Assembly (NCBI GenBank): GCA_002104935.1 | Contig: MCGT01000002.1 | Location: 1,449,656-1,513,655, forward strand | Origin: Hesseltinella vesiculosa | Lineage: Eukaryota; Mucoromycota; Mucoromycetes; Mucorales; Cunninghamellaceae | Reading direction: 5' to 3' | Length of the DNA stretch: 64,000 nt | Shown: positions 46,112 through 56,718 of the stretch, piece by piece | How the letters are laid out: each line of letters starts with the position of its first letter | Numbering within the stretch: the first letter of the stretch is position 1 | Translations under genes and position numbers: made by a program | The notes under the pieces: model-generated | The model's input: only the letters and a program-made list of their open reading frames with translations | Told to the model about the DNA's origin: nothing | The model's database searches: none

Positions 46112-46229
46112 CAATTGATTAAGCCAAGACACGCTATTTTATGGAGAGACTGAACTCCTTGGAAAAAAAGGCTATGGCAGTCTAAGACACTTTGATTAAG
46201 CCAGTGCACGCTGTTTTAGGAAAAGAGCG
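46112..46229 (+). repeat. Two direct repeats of about 35 bp
   Basis: TTGATTAAGCCAAGACACGC at about 46117 recurs as TTGATTAAGCCAGTGCACGC at about 46192, each followed by TATTTTA/TGTTTTA. The pair lies just left of the large palindrome. Confidence 0.6.
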
Positions 46230-46230
46230 A

Positions 46231-46690
46231 AAAAAAAAAATTCAGGACGCGCGTGAAAAAAACCAATTCCAAAAAAAATACAGGGTCAGACAAACAGGTC
46301 GGCCAGGGTTTGAAAAAAACCCATATTTAGACATAGTCAAAAAGTGTGTGTTTTTAAACAAATACTTTCCTTCAATGGGAATGAAAATAATTGTGAGCGA
46401 TATATTTTTCTTTATATGGGTGGTGGATTTTTTGAAAAAATACGTGCCATAAAAGGGTCAATTGCCCTGAAAAGGCATGTATTTTTTCAAAAAATCCACC
46501 ACCCATATAAAGAAAAATATATCGCTCACAATTATTTTCATTCCCATTGAAGGAAAGTATTTGTTTAAAAACACACACTTTTTGACTATGTCTAAATATG
46601 GGTTTTTTTCAAACCCTGGCCGACCTGTTTGTCTGACCCTGTATTTTTTTTGGAATTGGTTTTTTTCACGCGCGTCCTGAATTTATTTTT
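46231..46690. repeat. Large near-perfect palindrome (fold-back element)
   Basis: The left arm (about 46240-46448) and right arm (about 46474-46682) are inverted copies of about 209 bp. The order TTCAGGACGCGCG, CAATTCC, ACAGGGTCAGACAAACAGGT, TTTAGACATAGTC, AACAAATACTTTCCTTCAAT, GTGAGCGATATA, ATGGGTGGTGG is mirrored with only a few differences. The spacer of about 25 bp itself contains AGGG/CCCT. The centre is at 46461. Both strands therefore encode the same nonsense peptide. It is probably a fold-back/MITE-type element, and no transposase is present. Confidence 0.9.
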
Positions 46691-47458
46691 TTGCAGCATT
46701 GTACCTTTTAGGTTTCTTTTCTGGGAAACTTTTGTCGCATTTTTCATTTTCTTTTGCGTCGACGACGTCGTCCATGATTTTGGGAAGTATTTCTATTGTT
46801 AATGTCACCTGCACGTAGCGCGTTACATCGACAAATCTACTGGCATCTGCAAAACTTTGTTTTGGACGTTTTTTTTTTTTGATGTACACTGCCTGCCACG
46901 TACTGTTTTCTTTAAGCGGGTGGGTCCCACTACTTCAGCAAAGAAAAAAAAAACCTGGTTTCACAACAGAGAATGCTAGGACTCAAGCAACTGAGACTAA
47001 GCCCGCAAATTGTAGTAATGTACCATGTCATATTGATTATATTGGTGCTTCTTCAACAAGGGATTTATATTCCACTCTCTTATCTGAAGACAGCAGGTAA
47101 CGTGATGGAGGTCTAGGATATGGCGCAAAAGGCATTAACAGCCAGGAGAGAAGTTTATGTGAAAGCCTGGTTAGCTCTGGAACTCTTCTATTGAGCTTAG
47201 CCACTGTGTAGAGGCCTAGTAGACGATGTTGTACAAAAATCAAAAGGCAATTGTGCCATCACACCACTCAAATCAAGAAAAAACACAAACACCTTGCGGT
47301 TTTTTTTAAGGTAGGGGACGGTTGATGGCCGCAAGCGGTGGGAATCGTACTTGTTTATTAAATATGATGTGGAAGAGAGAAGGTTGCAGTATTAGAAACG
47401 GGAGGTGGATGCCAAAGAAAAAAAATAATAATAAAACTACAATGGGGAAAAGAGGGCG
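46691..47458. other. Intergenic, possible gene remnant
   Basis: On the plus strand a frame at about 46950-47100 reads CSNVPCHIDYIGASSTRDLY, faintly like the start of RNase H2 subunit C (PCxIxxxG). The expected FRGR segment is absent, so this is not called. Other frames are without motifs. Confidence 0.25.
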
Positions 47459-49116
47459 CTAAGTGATGCGTTTTTGAAAGGCGGATTTGAAAAAGCCCTT
47501 GAATCTGTGGATCATTTTGAGCTCAACCATTTTGATCTTCTTTTTGGGTGAAAAGTCAGCCTTATCTGTAGCAGAGGAAGGGACAACTTGGACGTGTTTC
47601 TTTCCATGTAAGGACCAAAACGATTTTTTCTTAGCGCCCATGGTAGCAGTGGGCGGCGTGTGGAAGGGAGCAGCTTTTTTCGAGGCTTTGGCCGAGGGTG
47701 CTGCCGCTGGGTCAGTAAGCGAAGATGGGGGTCGTTGTTTGCTAGGGGTTGAGGCCACCGCAGGCTTGTTGCTAGGCTGGTAGGAGATAGGGCGGGTTTT
47801 TTTCTCGGGCGCGGTAGTGGGGAGGTCGTTGTTGGGGGTGTAGGTAGATGCGGTTTTGTGACGATGACCAGGAGCTGGCCCAACAGAGCAGATCGCAGGT
47901 TGGCGTCGAGGAGCTGCTTGCTGTTGCTGGATAAGCAAGGAGGCACGACGAAGAGAAGCGATGGAGGTGGAGGTGGCGCTGGGCAATGGTGGAGCTATAG
48001 ATTCGGACTGGAGCCAGGGGTGCTGGAGACAGTCGACCGCAGTGATACGGTCCTTGGCATTCTTGCACAAAAGTCGTTGGATCAGATGAGCAGCCTCGGA
48101 GGTTATGTAGCGAGGCATACAGAATTGACCTTGACTGATCTTTCGAAACAATTGAGGCATGTCGTCACCTTGGAATGGCAATGTACCGGTCAGCATAGCA
48201 AACAAGATCACACCACAGCTCCACATATCGACAGGAGGGCCTCTGTAAGGGGTAGCTGTCACCATCTCGGGGGCTGCATAGAAGGGCGACCCGCAATATG
48301 TGCTGAGCACTTCTTGACGTTCCTTGATTCTCTTTCCAAACCCAAAATCACAAAGCCTGACCCTCTGTTTCCTATCAATCAGCACTGAACGAGAGGTAAG
48401 AGAGATGAGTCTTAACGTTCAATGACGCCTCTTTTTACCATTTTCAGGTTTCAGGTCCCGATGGACAATGCCATTCTAAAAAAAAAAAAAACATGAAAAC
48501 GGTGGTAGACTATGTGAGGCATTGTGTTACTTCATGAATGTAGCAGACAGCCTCGATGATTTGTCGAAACCATCGTTTGGCCTTGGGTTCGGTAAGTTTT
48601 TGCTCTTGCTTGATCCGATCAAATAACTCTCCGCCTTGGATATACTCCATGACGACATAGATACATTCTTCATCCGAGACGACACTGTAGATTTGTACGA
48701 TATGTCGATGGTTCAAAAATGAGGCAAAGTCTTCACAGATCGACTGTTCTCGTAGCGCGTGTTGTTTCTGGTCATTATTTTTAAAGAGTCTCTTGTCCAC
48801 GACCTTGACAGCGACCTAATGATAATAATAATAATAATAATAAAAAAGAGAGAGAAAGAGGAATGTGATCAGAAAAAAAAGCAATGGTTTTTCTTCACTG
48901 CCATGGCCTTTCCTGTTGACCGTTTGTCCTGTCTTCAGCTAAATAGACTTTGCCAAAGTTGCCTTTGCCAAGCACCAAGATGCTTCTGTACCGGTCGTGG
49001 AAGGCGTGTGGTTTCTTCCTACTCTCTACCTATATGACATCAGGAGGGTCAGTGGCTGTTCAAAAGGCAGTCGCTCAGGTTACTTCATTCGGACGAGGGT
49101 GTATGGCGGCAGTCAT
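47459..49116 (-). CDS. CAMK-like Ser/Thr protein kinase
   Basis: Exons include 49116-49084 (MTAAIHPRPNE), one from 49029, and 3' exons ending at 47459. Motifs: LGKGNFGKVYLAED (P-loop), VAVKVVDKRL (catalytic Lys), VVMEYIQGGELFDRI, HRDLKPENVLI, LCDFGFGKR, YCGSPFYAAPEMV, PVDMWSCGVILF and DRITAVDCLQHPWL. The pattern is AMPK/CAMKL-like. A Pro/Ser/Ala-rich tail of about 150 residues ends in a basic amphipathic stretch (HRFKGFFKSAFQKRIT) that might bind membrane or autoregulate. No canonical GT donor lies in frame after YLAEDRTNGQ, where the exon should end, so the N-lobe junction is unresolved. The start is 242 bp from the divergent gene at 49359. Confidence 0.88.
48823..48843. repeat. (TAA)n microsatellite in kinase intron
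   Basis: Seven TAA units in the intron directly upstream (on the minus strand) of the exon beginning VAVKVVDK. Confidence 0.9.
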
Positions 49117-49358
49117 GGTGATGCTTGTATCGCAAAGTCAAAGAAAAGAAAAGAAAAACAAAGGAGAAACGCAGAGAGATTAAGAATTAAGCAACATGTT
49201 CAAATTGAAAGAGGGGAGGAAAAAAAAAAAGTTTCCGAGCGCTCAAGTGTGCTGCCCAGATGCATGATGGAGTGGCGAGGCACGAAAAAAAGGGTTCCTT
49301 TTTTGGCTGCTTCCAGAAAAAAAAACTTTTTTCTTTCTTGATTTTTGATTCTTTGTTC

Positions 49359-50283
49359 ATGGATGCATTTACTCCTCGTCCGCTGGCGACGAAACCTGGG
49401 TATAGTCGCGGCCAACCCTCTTCAAAAGCACGGAAAGAACTCTCGATAAATCCTGATCAAGAAATCAATGCCTTTAGCTTTCCTACTGTCGTCAAAGATG
49501 TTGCCATTCAACATAATGCGTACGCTTTCTACATTCTTCCACATCCTCTGCTAACCTTTATTTTATGTTAGAATTCGATCACGATTGCTGTATCGCTCTC
49601 TCATTCGTGATCAATCCTTTTTACTCCATCTCAAACGTCTCTGGGAAAAAAAGCTTGACAAACTAAAGGTAACCTCTTGCTCTCTTTGGAGAAAATGCGC
49701 AAAGGGAAAAACAAAAAAAGAAATGGAGGCAGAAACAGGAAGAGGTTGTGTATCATGAGACCAACGGCGATGCGCCAATACATGAAGATGGCAAACACTG
49801 ACACGCCTTTTCTTTCAGTTGGAGCGGTCCATCCTGAAGCAGATGTGTGAATACAAAGGCGAGGATGTCGAGCAAGTACCAGCGCTTTTTGAATCAGCCA
49901 AGCAGGTCGAAACGAGCACCTACGCCTTGCAACAATTGGAAGAGGGGGCATCTGCATTGCCCACAACAGCTACTTTGACTGGCGCGTCGTCTGAGACACC
50001 TTCTACCACCCGATCCCCATTACTTGAGCCAATGACCAAACGAGCCCGAATGGATAAGGATTCGATCGAAACAATTCGTGCCCGCGACCAGCCAGACACC
50101 GCTTCTGAGACCTCTCAAGCTGACGATCAAGAAAGTGATGTGTCAGATACCCTGGAGTCACAGGTGGCAGACGACGAGATGCTGGATACATTGAATGACG
50201 ACGGCGACGAAGACCCGGAGGATGACGAAACCGCACGACAAGCTCTGACCTACATGCTCCAGCACTTTGGTCCTGACCTTTGA
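49359..50283 (+). CDS. Hypothetical protein with acidic C-terminus
   Basis: Three exons (49359-49519, 49572-49668, 49819-50283) encode 240 residues in closed phase. It begins MDAFTPRPLATKPGYSRG. Residues about 35-100 form a likely helical block (AIRSRLLYRSLIRDQSFLLH, LKRLWEKKLDKLKLERSILK). A Ser/Thr-rich linker carries a possible nuclear signal (MTKRARMDKD). The C-terminal 70 residues are acidic (DDEMLDTLNDDGDEDPEDDE) and end in a short helix ALTYMLQHFGPDL. The composition suggests a nuclear protein, but I recognise no family. The short shared promoter with the kinase is the only context clue. Confidence 0.7.
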
Positions 50284-50823
50284 CGAATGCCTGCGCCCGA
50301 CGATACCCCATTCTACGCCATCCACTTCTTGGTGCCTATCCACCCCTCGTCTCTCCCCCCCCCCCAGACACACACATACATCCACGCCAACATAGAAGAT
50401 ACCCTCCATTTCATCAATGAAAACCTTGACAATTAAAGATTTGGTGGACAGCCACGATGCGGAGAAGAAATGGGCGCTGAAAAAGGGAAGACTGATGAAA
50501 AAAAGGTAGGGGCCAAGATTATCGTTGTTTTTTGAGAGGCACATGATCATCCTTTGATTTCCAAAATGGGCGACATTGTGCAAGCCGTTGGCAACACACA
50601 CAATTTGTGTTGTTTCCCACGGGAGGGTTGGCAGGTTGTGCATTCAGCACTGTTTGACAGAAGATGTGAAGGCTTTGAACTTTTTTTTTTCGTTTTTTTC
50701 TCACGGTTCTGACCACAACTTTTTTTTTTCATCACACAAAAGCTCATCTCCCTCTTTTTTTTTTCCTATTCTACTTTTCTCTCTCTCTTTTTCTTACGGC
50801 ATATTTATTTTATATTGGTGAAC

Positions 50824-52291
50824 ATGCTGCGCTCTTCCATCCTAGCTCACCGTGGCTTGCTCGTAAAAAAAAACAGAGGTATTTGGACTCAACTACCTCG
50901 TGCTTTTCTGCACACGACGCCTGCCGACCCCGCCAAAGCACAGCCCATGCCAGAGCCGACGCACAAACCAGAGGGCACAGAGGAACGACCACAGCAATAT
51001 ACCAGCAAGATGCATTTTATCGATAGCATGGCCAATCTGCAAGCCTACCGCGTCATGGACGCACACGGTCACCTTTTGGATCAGCAACAGCAACCGCCTG
51101 TCGACCTGAGCCAAGACGAAATCAAGCATCTGTACAAACTGATGCTGACGTTGCACCAGATGGACAAAATCATGTATGAAGCACAACGCCAAGGCCGTTT
51201 CAGTTTCTATATGACCCATTTTGGCGAAGAAGCCTTGCTCGGGGTGGTAGCTGCCTTACAGCCCAAAGACGTGATTCACGGTCAGTACCGCGAAGCCTTT
51301 GGCTTGCTGTACCGAGGCTTCACAGTCGAGGAATGCATGGATCAATGTTTTGCCAACGTTGCCGACGGTGGTAAAGGTCGCCAGATGCCTGTCCATTACA
51401 CCAGCTCCAAACATTACTTCCAGTCCATCTCGTCTCCTTTGGCCACCCAAATTCCCCAGGCCGCCGGCTCAGCCTATGCTCTCAAGATGCGTATTCCTAC
51501 CCAGTATCACGCCAACGACAGCGAACGCAACTGCAGTGTCTGTTTCTTTGGTGAAGGGGCTGCCTCAGAAGGTGACTTCCATGCTGGCATGAATTTAGCC
51601 GCCACTTTGAAATGCCCTGTGGTGTTTGTTTGGTAACGACGCAAAAAAAAAAAATAAGGATGCTGTGCGGCATGACGAAACCCCATCGATCGATCGCTTA
51701 CCCCCTCTCTTTTTTTTTTTTTTTTTTTTGCTGTCTAGCCGCAACAATGGCTATGCCATCTCAACCCCTGCCAGTGAACAATATAATGGTGACGGTATTG
51801 CTAGCCGTGGTGTTGGCTATGGCATGGACACGATTCGAATTGATGGCAATGATATGTGGGCTGCTTACAATGCCACCAAGACTGCGCGCAAGATCGCTGT
51901 CGAAGAAAACAAGCCGGTGCTGATCGAAGCCATGACCTACCGAGTGGGCCATCACAGTACTTCGGATGACTCAACAAAATACCGAGACCGCAAGGAAGTC
52001 GAGCGTCATCAACAATTCGAAAACCCAATCACGCGTGTGTGCAACTACATGATGAACCAAGGCTTTTGGACCCAAGCCGAAGACGACCAATACAAACAAG
52101 AAGTCCGTGACCATGTCATGTCCTCGTTCAAAAACTCCCAGAAGAAAAAGAAGCCTCCCGTCAAGGAACTTTTCACCGACGTCTATGACACCCTGCCTCC
52201 CAACCTTGTCCAACAAGAAAAAGAATTGGAACGCCTGATCACCACCTACCCCGAATACTTTGATTTCCTCGACGAGCATGAAAAATCTTAG
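50824..52291 (+). CDS. Branched-chain 2-oxoacid dehydrogenase E1 subunit alpha, mitochondrial
   Basis: Two exons (50824-51632, 51739-52291) encode 453 residues, the usual length. A basic N-terminus (MLRSSILAHRGLLVKKNRGI) fits a mitochondrial presequence. The thiamine-pyrophosphate enzyme motifs are QGRFSFYMTHFGEEALLG, QYREAFGLLYRGFTVEE, GKGRQMPVHYTS, SSPLATQIPQAAGSAYA, FFGEGAASEGDFHAGMNLAA (GDG-type TPP site) and CRNNGYAISTPASEQYNGDG. The loop YRVGHHSTSDDSTKYR contains the two regulatory serines of BCKDH E1 alpha, which separates it from pyruvate dehydrogenase. With E1 beta and E2 it decarboxylates the 2-oxoacids of Val, Leu and Ile. Confidence 0.96.
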
Positions 52292-53183
52292 ACATCCCTC
52301 CCTATTTTCCCCCCATTTCCCATTCATGTAAAAATGGAGGATGAATAAACCCATAGTGAAGTCTTGAGTTTGATGTCCCTTTCTGATAAACCAGTGTCTT
52401 GGCAAAACGGAGGGAGTCCAGGAGACGTGCCCAAATGCTTGTCTGGCCATTATTAAAGTGCCGCTCTCGGATTAAACATGACAGTTGCACTCACAAGATT
52501 CAATTCAGATGCATCCTTTGCTGCGCTTCACTCTCGGGGAAACATGGGCCCGATGCCTGTTGATTTAAATTCATTGCCAATGCAACTGTCGTAAAAAATA
52601 AAATAAATACAAAAGCCGTGAATAAAATTTCGGATGATTCCCAATAGCCGCTTCCGAGGAGGTGCTACAAAAAGGGGTCCCCGGATCCCAATAGAAGAAA
52701 CCACTCCAGGCATCGACGTGACACAAAACGCAAGAAGGGATACGTCAAAAAAAAACTTGCATCTGTCCCAGATGCTTCACTCTGGGAGCTAAAGAGCTCT
52801 GATTTTTATATATCATCAGTGGCAGGGGTGCTGTAGTACGATAGGTGGCTTCAGGTGGTGGTGCCGGTGAATGGTGCAGATACATACACTACATGACTTT
52901 TTTTTTTTGATCTTGAAGCGACGGTATTTACAAAAAAAAAAACCCAAAAATTGAAATGAAGTTTCAAGGGCACCATGCCCATTCCCTGCACCTGCCCTTT
53001 CTAGTTCACTTGATCTATTCATTTCGCAAGCATGATGCTATGAAGCGGACAATGTCGCCATATCGGAGCTTAAAGCGGCCGTGACTCAACAGGAAAGAGG
53101 AATCAGTTCATCCTTTCTTTTTTTTTTGCTTTTCTTTCACCTTTCTTCCCAATTGACGCCTTTCAACAAAGGTCATATAAAAA
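52292..53183. other. Intergenic, no gene supported
   Basis: Includes AATAAA-type sequence after the dehydrogenase stop and T/A runs near 52900 and 52935. Short frames lack motifs. Confidence 0.4.
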
Positions 53184-55322
53184 ATGGCTGATGCAACAGA
53201 AACCAACAGCCTTCTACATCCTCACCAAAAGAACTATCATGCCACGCGTGCGGGTCAACCAGCGAAAACGCCAACCTTGACGCAGTTCCCCGCTGTCCAT
53301 TATGAAGACTACAAAGACAACTTGGGCTCTGTGTCCTTATCGCTATTGACTTTTTGGTAATTTGCAAAGAAATAGGCTAATGACAAAGTGTTTATCTTTC
53401 GCAATGTCTGATTTAGCTTGTGCACGGGTGCTTTTCTCGCAGCGCTGGATACTTCCATCGTGAGCACCATATTTAACGTCATTGGTACTGAATTCGAAAG
53501 GTACATCATCAAGGAAAATGATTGGGTCCACCCATTGACAAATTTTAATAGCGCCAACCTTGCCATCTGGGTCATCACTTCCTATTTGCTGAGCTCCTCA
53601 GCTTTCCAACCAACATGTAAGGTCCAGCAGAATGAATGAGATATATAAAAAAAAAAGGAGGGCAACACAAACTGATTTTTCTACTCCTTTTTTTCTTTTG
53701 CATAATTGCACCCTATTTTTTTTTTTTTGGATTTATCCGGATTGCAGATGCCAAGCTCAGTACCGTGTTTGGACGCAAAACCATCTTGATCTTTATTTTG
53801 AGTTCCTTTTTGATTGGCTCGGCAGCATGTGGTGCAGCAGGATCCATGGTCCAAATGGGCCTTGCGCGCGCAGTGGCTGGGATTGGTGGTGGTGGTCTCA
53901 TGGCTATGTCATCCATTGTGATCCATGATTTGGTACCCATGGAAAAACGGGGTCAATACCAATCCTACGTCAACATGGCTCAAACGGTAAGCAACACTGT
54001 TTCATGCTAGTCTTTTTCTTTTTTTTTTTTCCCCCAGAGGGGATAGCTTATTTGTTTTCTTTGTTTCGCTGCTGTTAGATCGGTGCGACAGTGGGTGCGC
54101 CTCTGGGAGGCATTATCAACGACACATTTGGCTGGCGACATTGTTTTTATTTGAATATACCCTTTTGCCTGTTCATTCTGTACGTGTATACCTGGCGTTT
54201 GAACAACTACAATCTGGCCATGGGTGACCACTGGTTCAGAAATATAGGTGCCAAGCTTAGCAACATCGATTACTGGGGCATTCTCTTTTTATTCATCGGC
54301 AACTCAACTTTTGTGGTGGCCACCTCGTTCGGAGGCAACACCATGGAATGGACTGACCCGTGGATTGTGGGTCTGCTTGTCACCAGCCCCATCTTCTTTG
54401 GCCTCTTTGTGATTCATGAAATCAAATGGGCTGCTCAGCCTCTGGTGGCGCGCGACATGATGAAAAACCAAAATGTCTTGGCTGTCTGCGCCAACAACTT
54501 TTTCCTGTGCAACTCCACCATGACACTGAATTTCCTGGTTCCTCAATTCTTCATGGTAGGACGCTCTGAAAAAAAAAGGAAGTGAAAAGATTCATTTTCT
54601 GTTTGATCAGGGTGTGCTGGGCTTTCCAACATCTTCTGCCGGTCTTTGGGTGATGCCTCGGTCCGTCATGGTGGCGATTGGGTGCTGGGTTGCCGGGCGC
54701 TATTTACAGAAACATGGTCGTTATTACAAATTTACATTGGCTGTGATACTGTCGCAGTTGGTGGCTGCCATTGCCACCTTTGCCTGGAAGCCCGATACCC
54801 ATATGGCTATCAAGATGGGCTCTTTGTGTGTCGAAGGCTTTGCATTTGGCGCCTTGTTTGTCGTTACTATGGTGGCGCTCGTGGCTGATATTCAACAAAA
54901 AGGTAACCAGCAAGTTGAAGAAAGAAAAGAGAGAGGAGGACGGTGGCAAAGGCAAACACTCACTTTTTTTTATTTTTTTGCTCACAGATGCTGCGGCAGC
55001 TACCTCCATGATCTTCTTATCGCGCTCATCAGGCTGGCTGACGGGCGGTTCAATCTCGGCTGCAATCTTACAGGCAAACCTGAAGGCTAATTTACTAGAA
55101 ACAATCACCGGACCCGAGGCCGATGAAATCATCGAATTTGTCCGTACGTCCATCACCAAGATCCGCACCCTACCTCCGGATATCCAGGCAGTGGTAATCC
55201 AAGCCCTTCTACGAGCCATTCATTCCTCCTTGTTCTATGCTGTCATTGCCTCGGTGATCACTGTGGTTGCCACTCTGAAATTGAAAGACTGCGATATCCG
55301 GGAAAAAAAGCCTCTTCCGTAA
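53184..55322 (+). CDS. Major facilitator superfamily transporter, DHA2/Vba-like (14-helix)
   Basis: Six or more exons. The cytoplasmic N-terminus (MADATETNSLLHPHQKNYHA) leads to helix 1 with the family motif FLAALDTSIVSTI. Motif A appears as AKLSTVFGRKTILIF, motif B/C region as MGLARAVAGIGGGGLMAMSS and GATVGAPLGGIINDTFGWRH, the last typical of 14-helix drug:H+ antiporters. Further helices follow to LFYAVIASVITVVATLKLKD. Family members export drugs or move basic amino acids into vacuoles. The substrate cannot be told from sequence. Introns fall at about 53360-53415, 53502-53552, 53617-53747, 53988-54079, 54555-54610 and 54901-54987. Small in-frame stretches inside introns are not exons. Confidence 0.9.
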
Positions 55323-56570
55323 AAAAAATCACGTCATTTTTTTTTCCCGCATTGCATCATCATTCTTATTAAAAAAAGGGGACACCATTAGGATACTCGA
55401 TGATGAAAACTTCAGAGTGGGCTGCAAGGGGGATGGGCATATTGTTGTTGTTTTTCAGTTTCTGCCCTGAGTTGTCACGGTCGAGGAAAATGGGTTAATG
55501 AACGGGTAGCCAATGAGCGACTGGCATTTTGGTCGATGAATTCCCACGCGTTTAGGGTTGCAAAATAAAAAAGAAGAACAGCCTATTTCAAGTGAACTAC
55601 AAGCCAAAAGCAACTCACGGTGTTTTTCACTATCGAGGCGGGGCCGAGGTTTGAAAAAACAAGGGGGGGGGGGTTGCTGTCGACCTCACCTGTCGTCATT
55701 GTTTTAAATAACAAATTTCATGCAGCCTTGCGTGATACTCTATGAATCGTTTGATCGCCGCCAAGAAGTTTCCAAACCATCGCCAGACGAGCCTATCATG
55801 TCGCTTGGTTACTGTCACCCCCTCTCGTTCCTTTCCTTATTCTTGCCGTTTAAAAAGCCCCGCATGTTACACAGCCAAACCAATCGACCATCACCCGATA
55901 ACCTTTTTTTTTTATCTTTTTGTTACGCACTGACCTTACAGAAGCATCGTTCTTTGCTTTTTTTTTTTCTTTCTTGAAAACCGTCAACGCCAAAAAGAAA
56001 GAGAAAGAGAAAAAGAAGAAGAAAAAAAAAGTCAGCAGAAAAAAAGCCTCCCTGAGAAAAGAAACATTTTTATATTTACTTGGTGTTGTGACCCTAGCAA
56101 CACGAGTTGGAAAATAACATTGCTGTGTGTGAGAAAAGATGGATTTGGAATGCTTTTGCATTCTCACACAAAGAAAAAAGTGTGTGAGGTTACAAAGTGG
56201 TGAGCTGGTCTGTAGAAGGTCAGGTGTCATCATTTAAAAAAAGGGGAGGCGTGGGACTCGCCATGATAAACATGGCCAAAATAAAATACCATTGGGTTCA
56301 ACTCTGTTTTTTTAGTGTAAACAAGTGGGAAGGACGAAGTGACAGGTCAAGGGAAAAAAAAAAGAGAGACAGTCATTTTGGAAGTGTGACCATGGCTGAA
56401 GAAGACTGCCGCATGCGACTACGGCAGGTAAAGTTTTGACGCGCCAGCTGGTCATGGTTGGTGGAGACATTGAGCCAAAGAAGATGCTTCTTTTGTCAGC
56501 AAATTGCCATGGCAATAGAAGAATCCATAAAAAAAAGGACAGTCATAACTCTGCCACTTACCTGCAGTCA
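55323..56570. other. Intergenic / EF-2 upstream region
   Basis: No gene supported. Contains a C/G run (G9-10 near 55665), purine tracts, and an inverted repeat TGTGTGAGAA (56127-56136) / TTCTCACACA (56162-56171) with an inner AATGC/GCATT. A further GTGTGTGAGG follows at 56181. Confidence 0.45.
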
Positions 56571-56718
56571 AGTATAAAGAGGAGGGTCATGAGAAAAAAA
56601 TTTTCCTCTTTTTTTTTTCTCTCTCTCTCTCTTCACCCTCTCTCTCTTTTATTGCACTTTTTTTTACTTTTTCTTTTAACATCATCCCTCATCGCCATCT
56701 CTGATTCACATTAACAAG
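56571..56718 (+). promoter_or_regulatory. EF-2 core promoter and CT-rich leader
   Basis: A TATA box (TATAAAG at 56573-56579) is followed 40-75 bp later by CT-rich blocks (CTCTCTCTCTCTTCACCCTC, about 56619-56650) and then the leader to the ATG at 56719. TATA plus a CT-rich initiator is typical of highly expressed fungal genes. Confidence 0.65.

Noticed and set aside
46344..46578. Identical short peptides (MCVFKQILSFNGNENN...) on both strands
   Set aside because: This is a consequence of the palindrome and not evidence for a gene.
46950..47100. Possible RNase H2 subunit C fragment (VPCHIDYIG)
   Set aside because: Only a five-residue-level similarity. The conserved FRGR block and a continuous frame are missing.
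55850..56233. 127-codon minus-strand frame
   Set aside because: Phe/Lys-rich translation of homopolymer tracts, with no recognisable domain.
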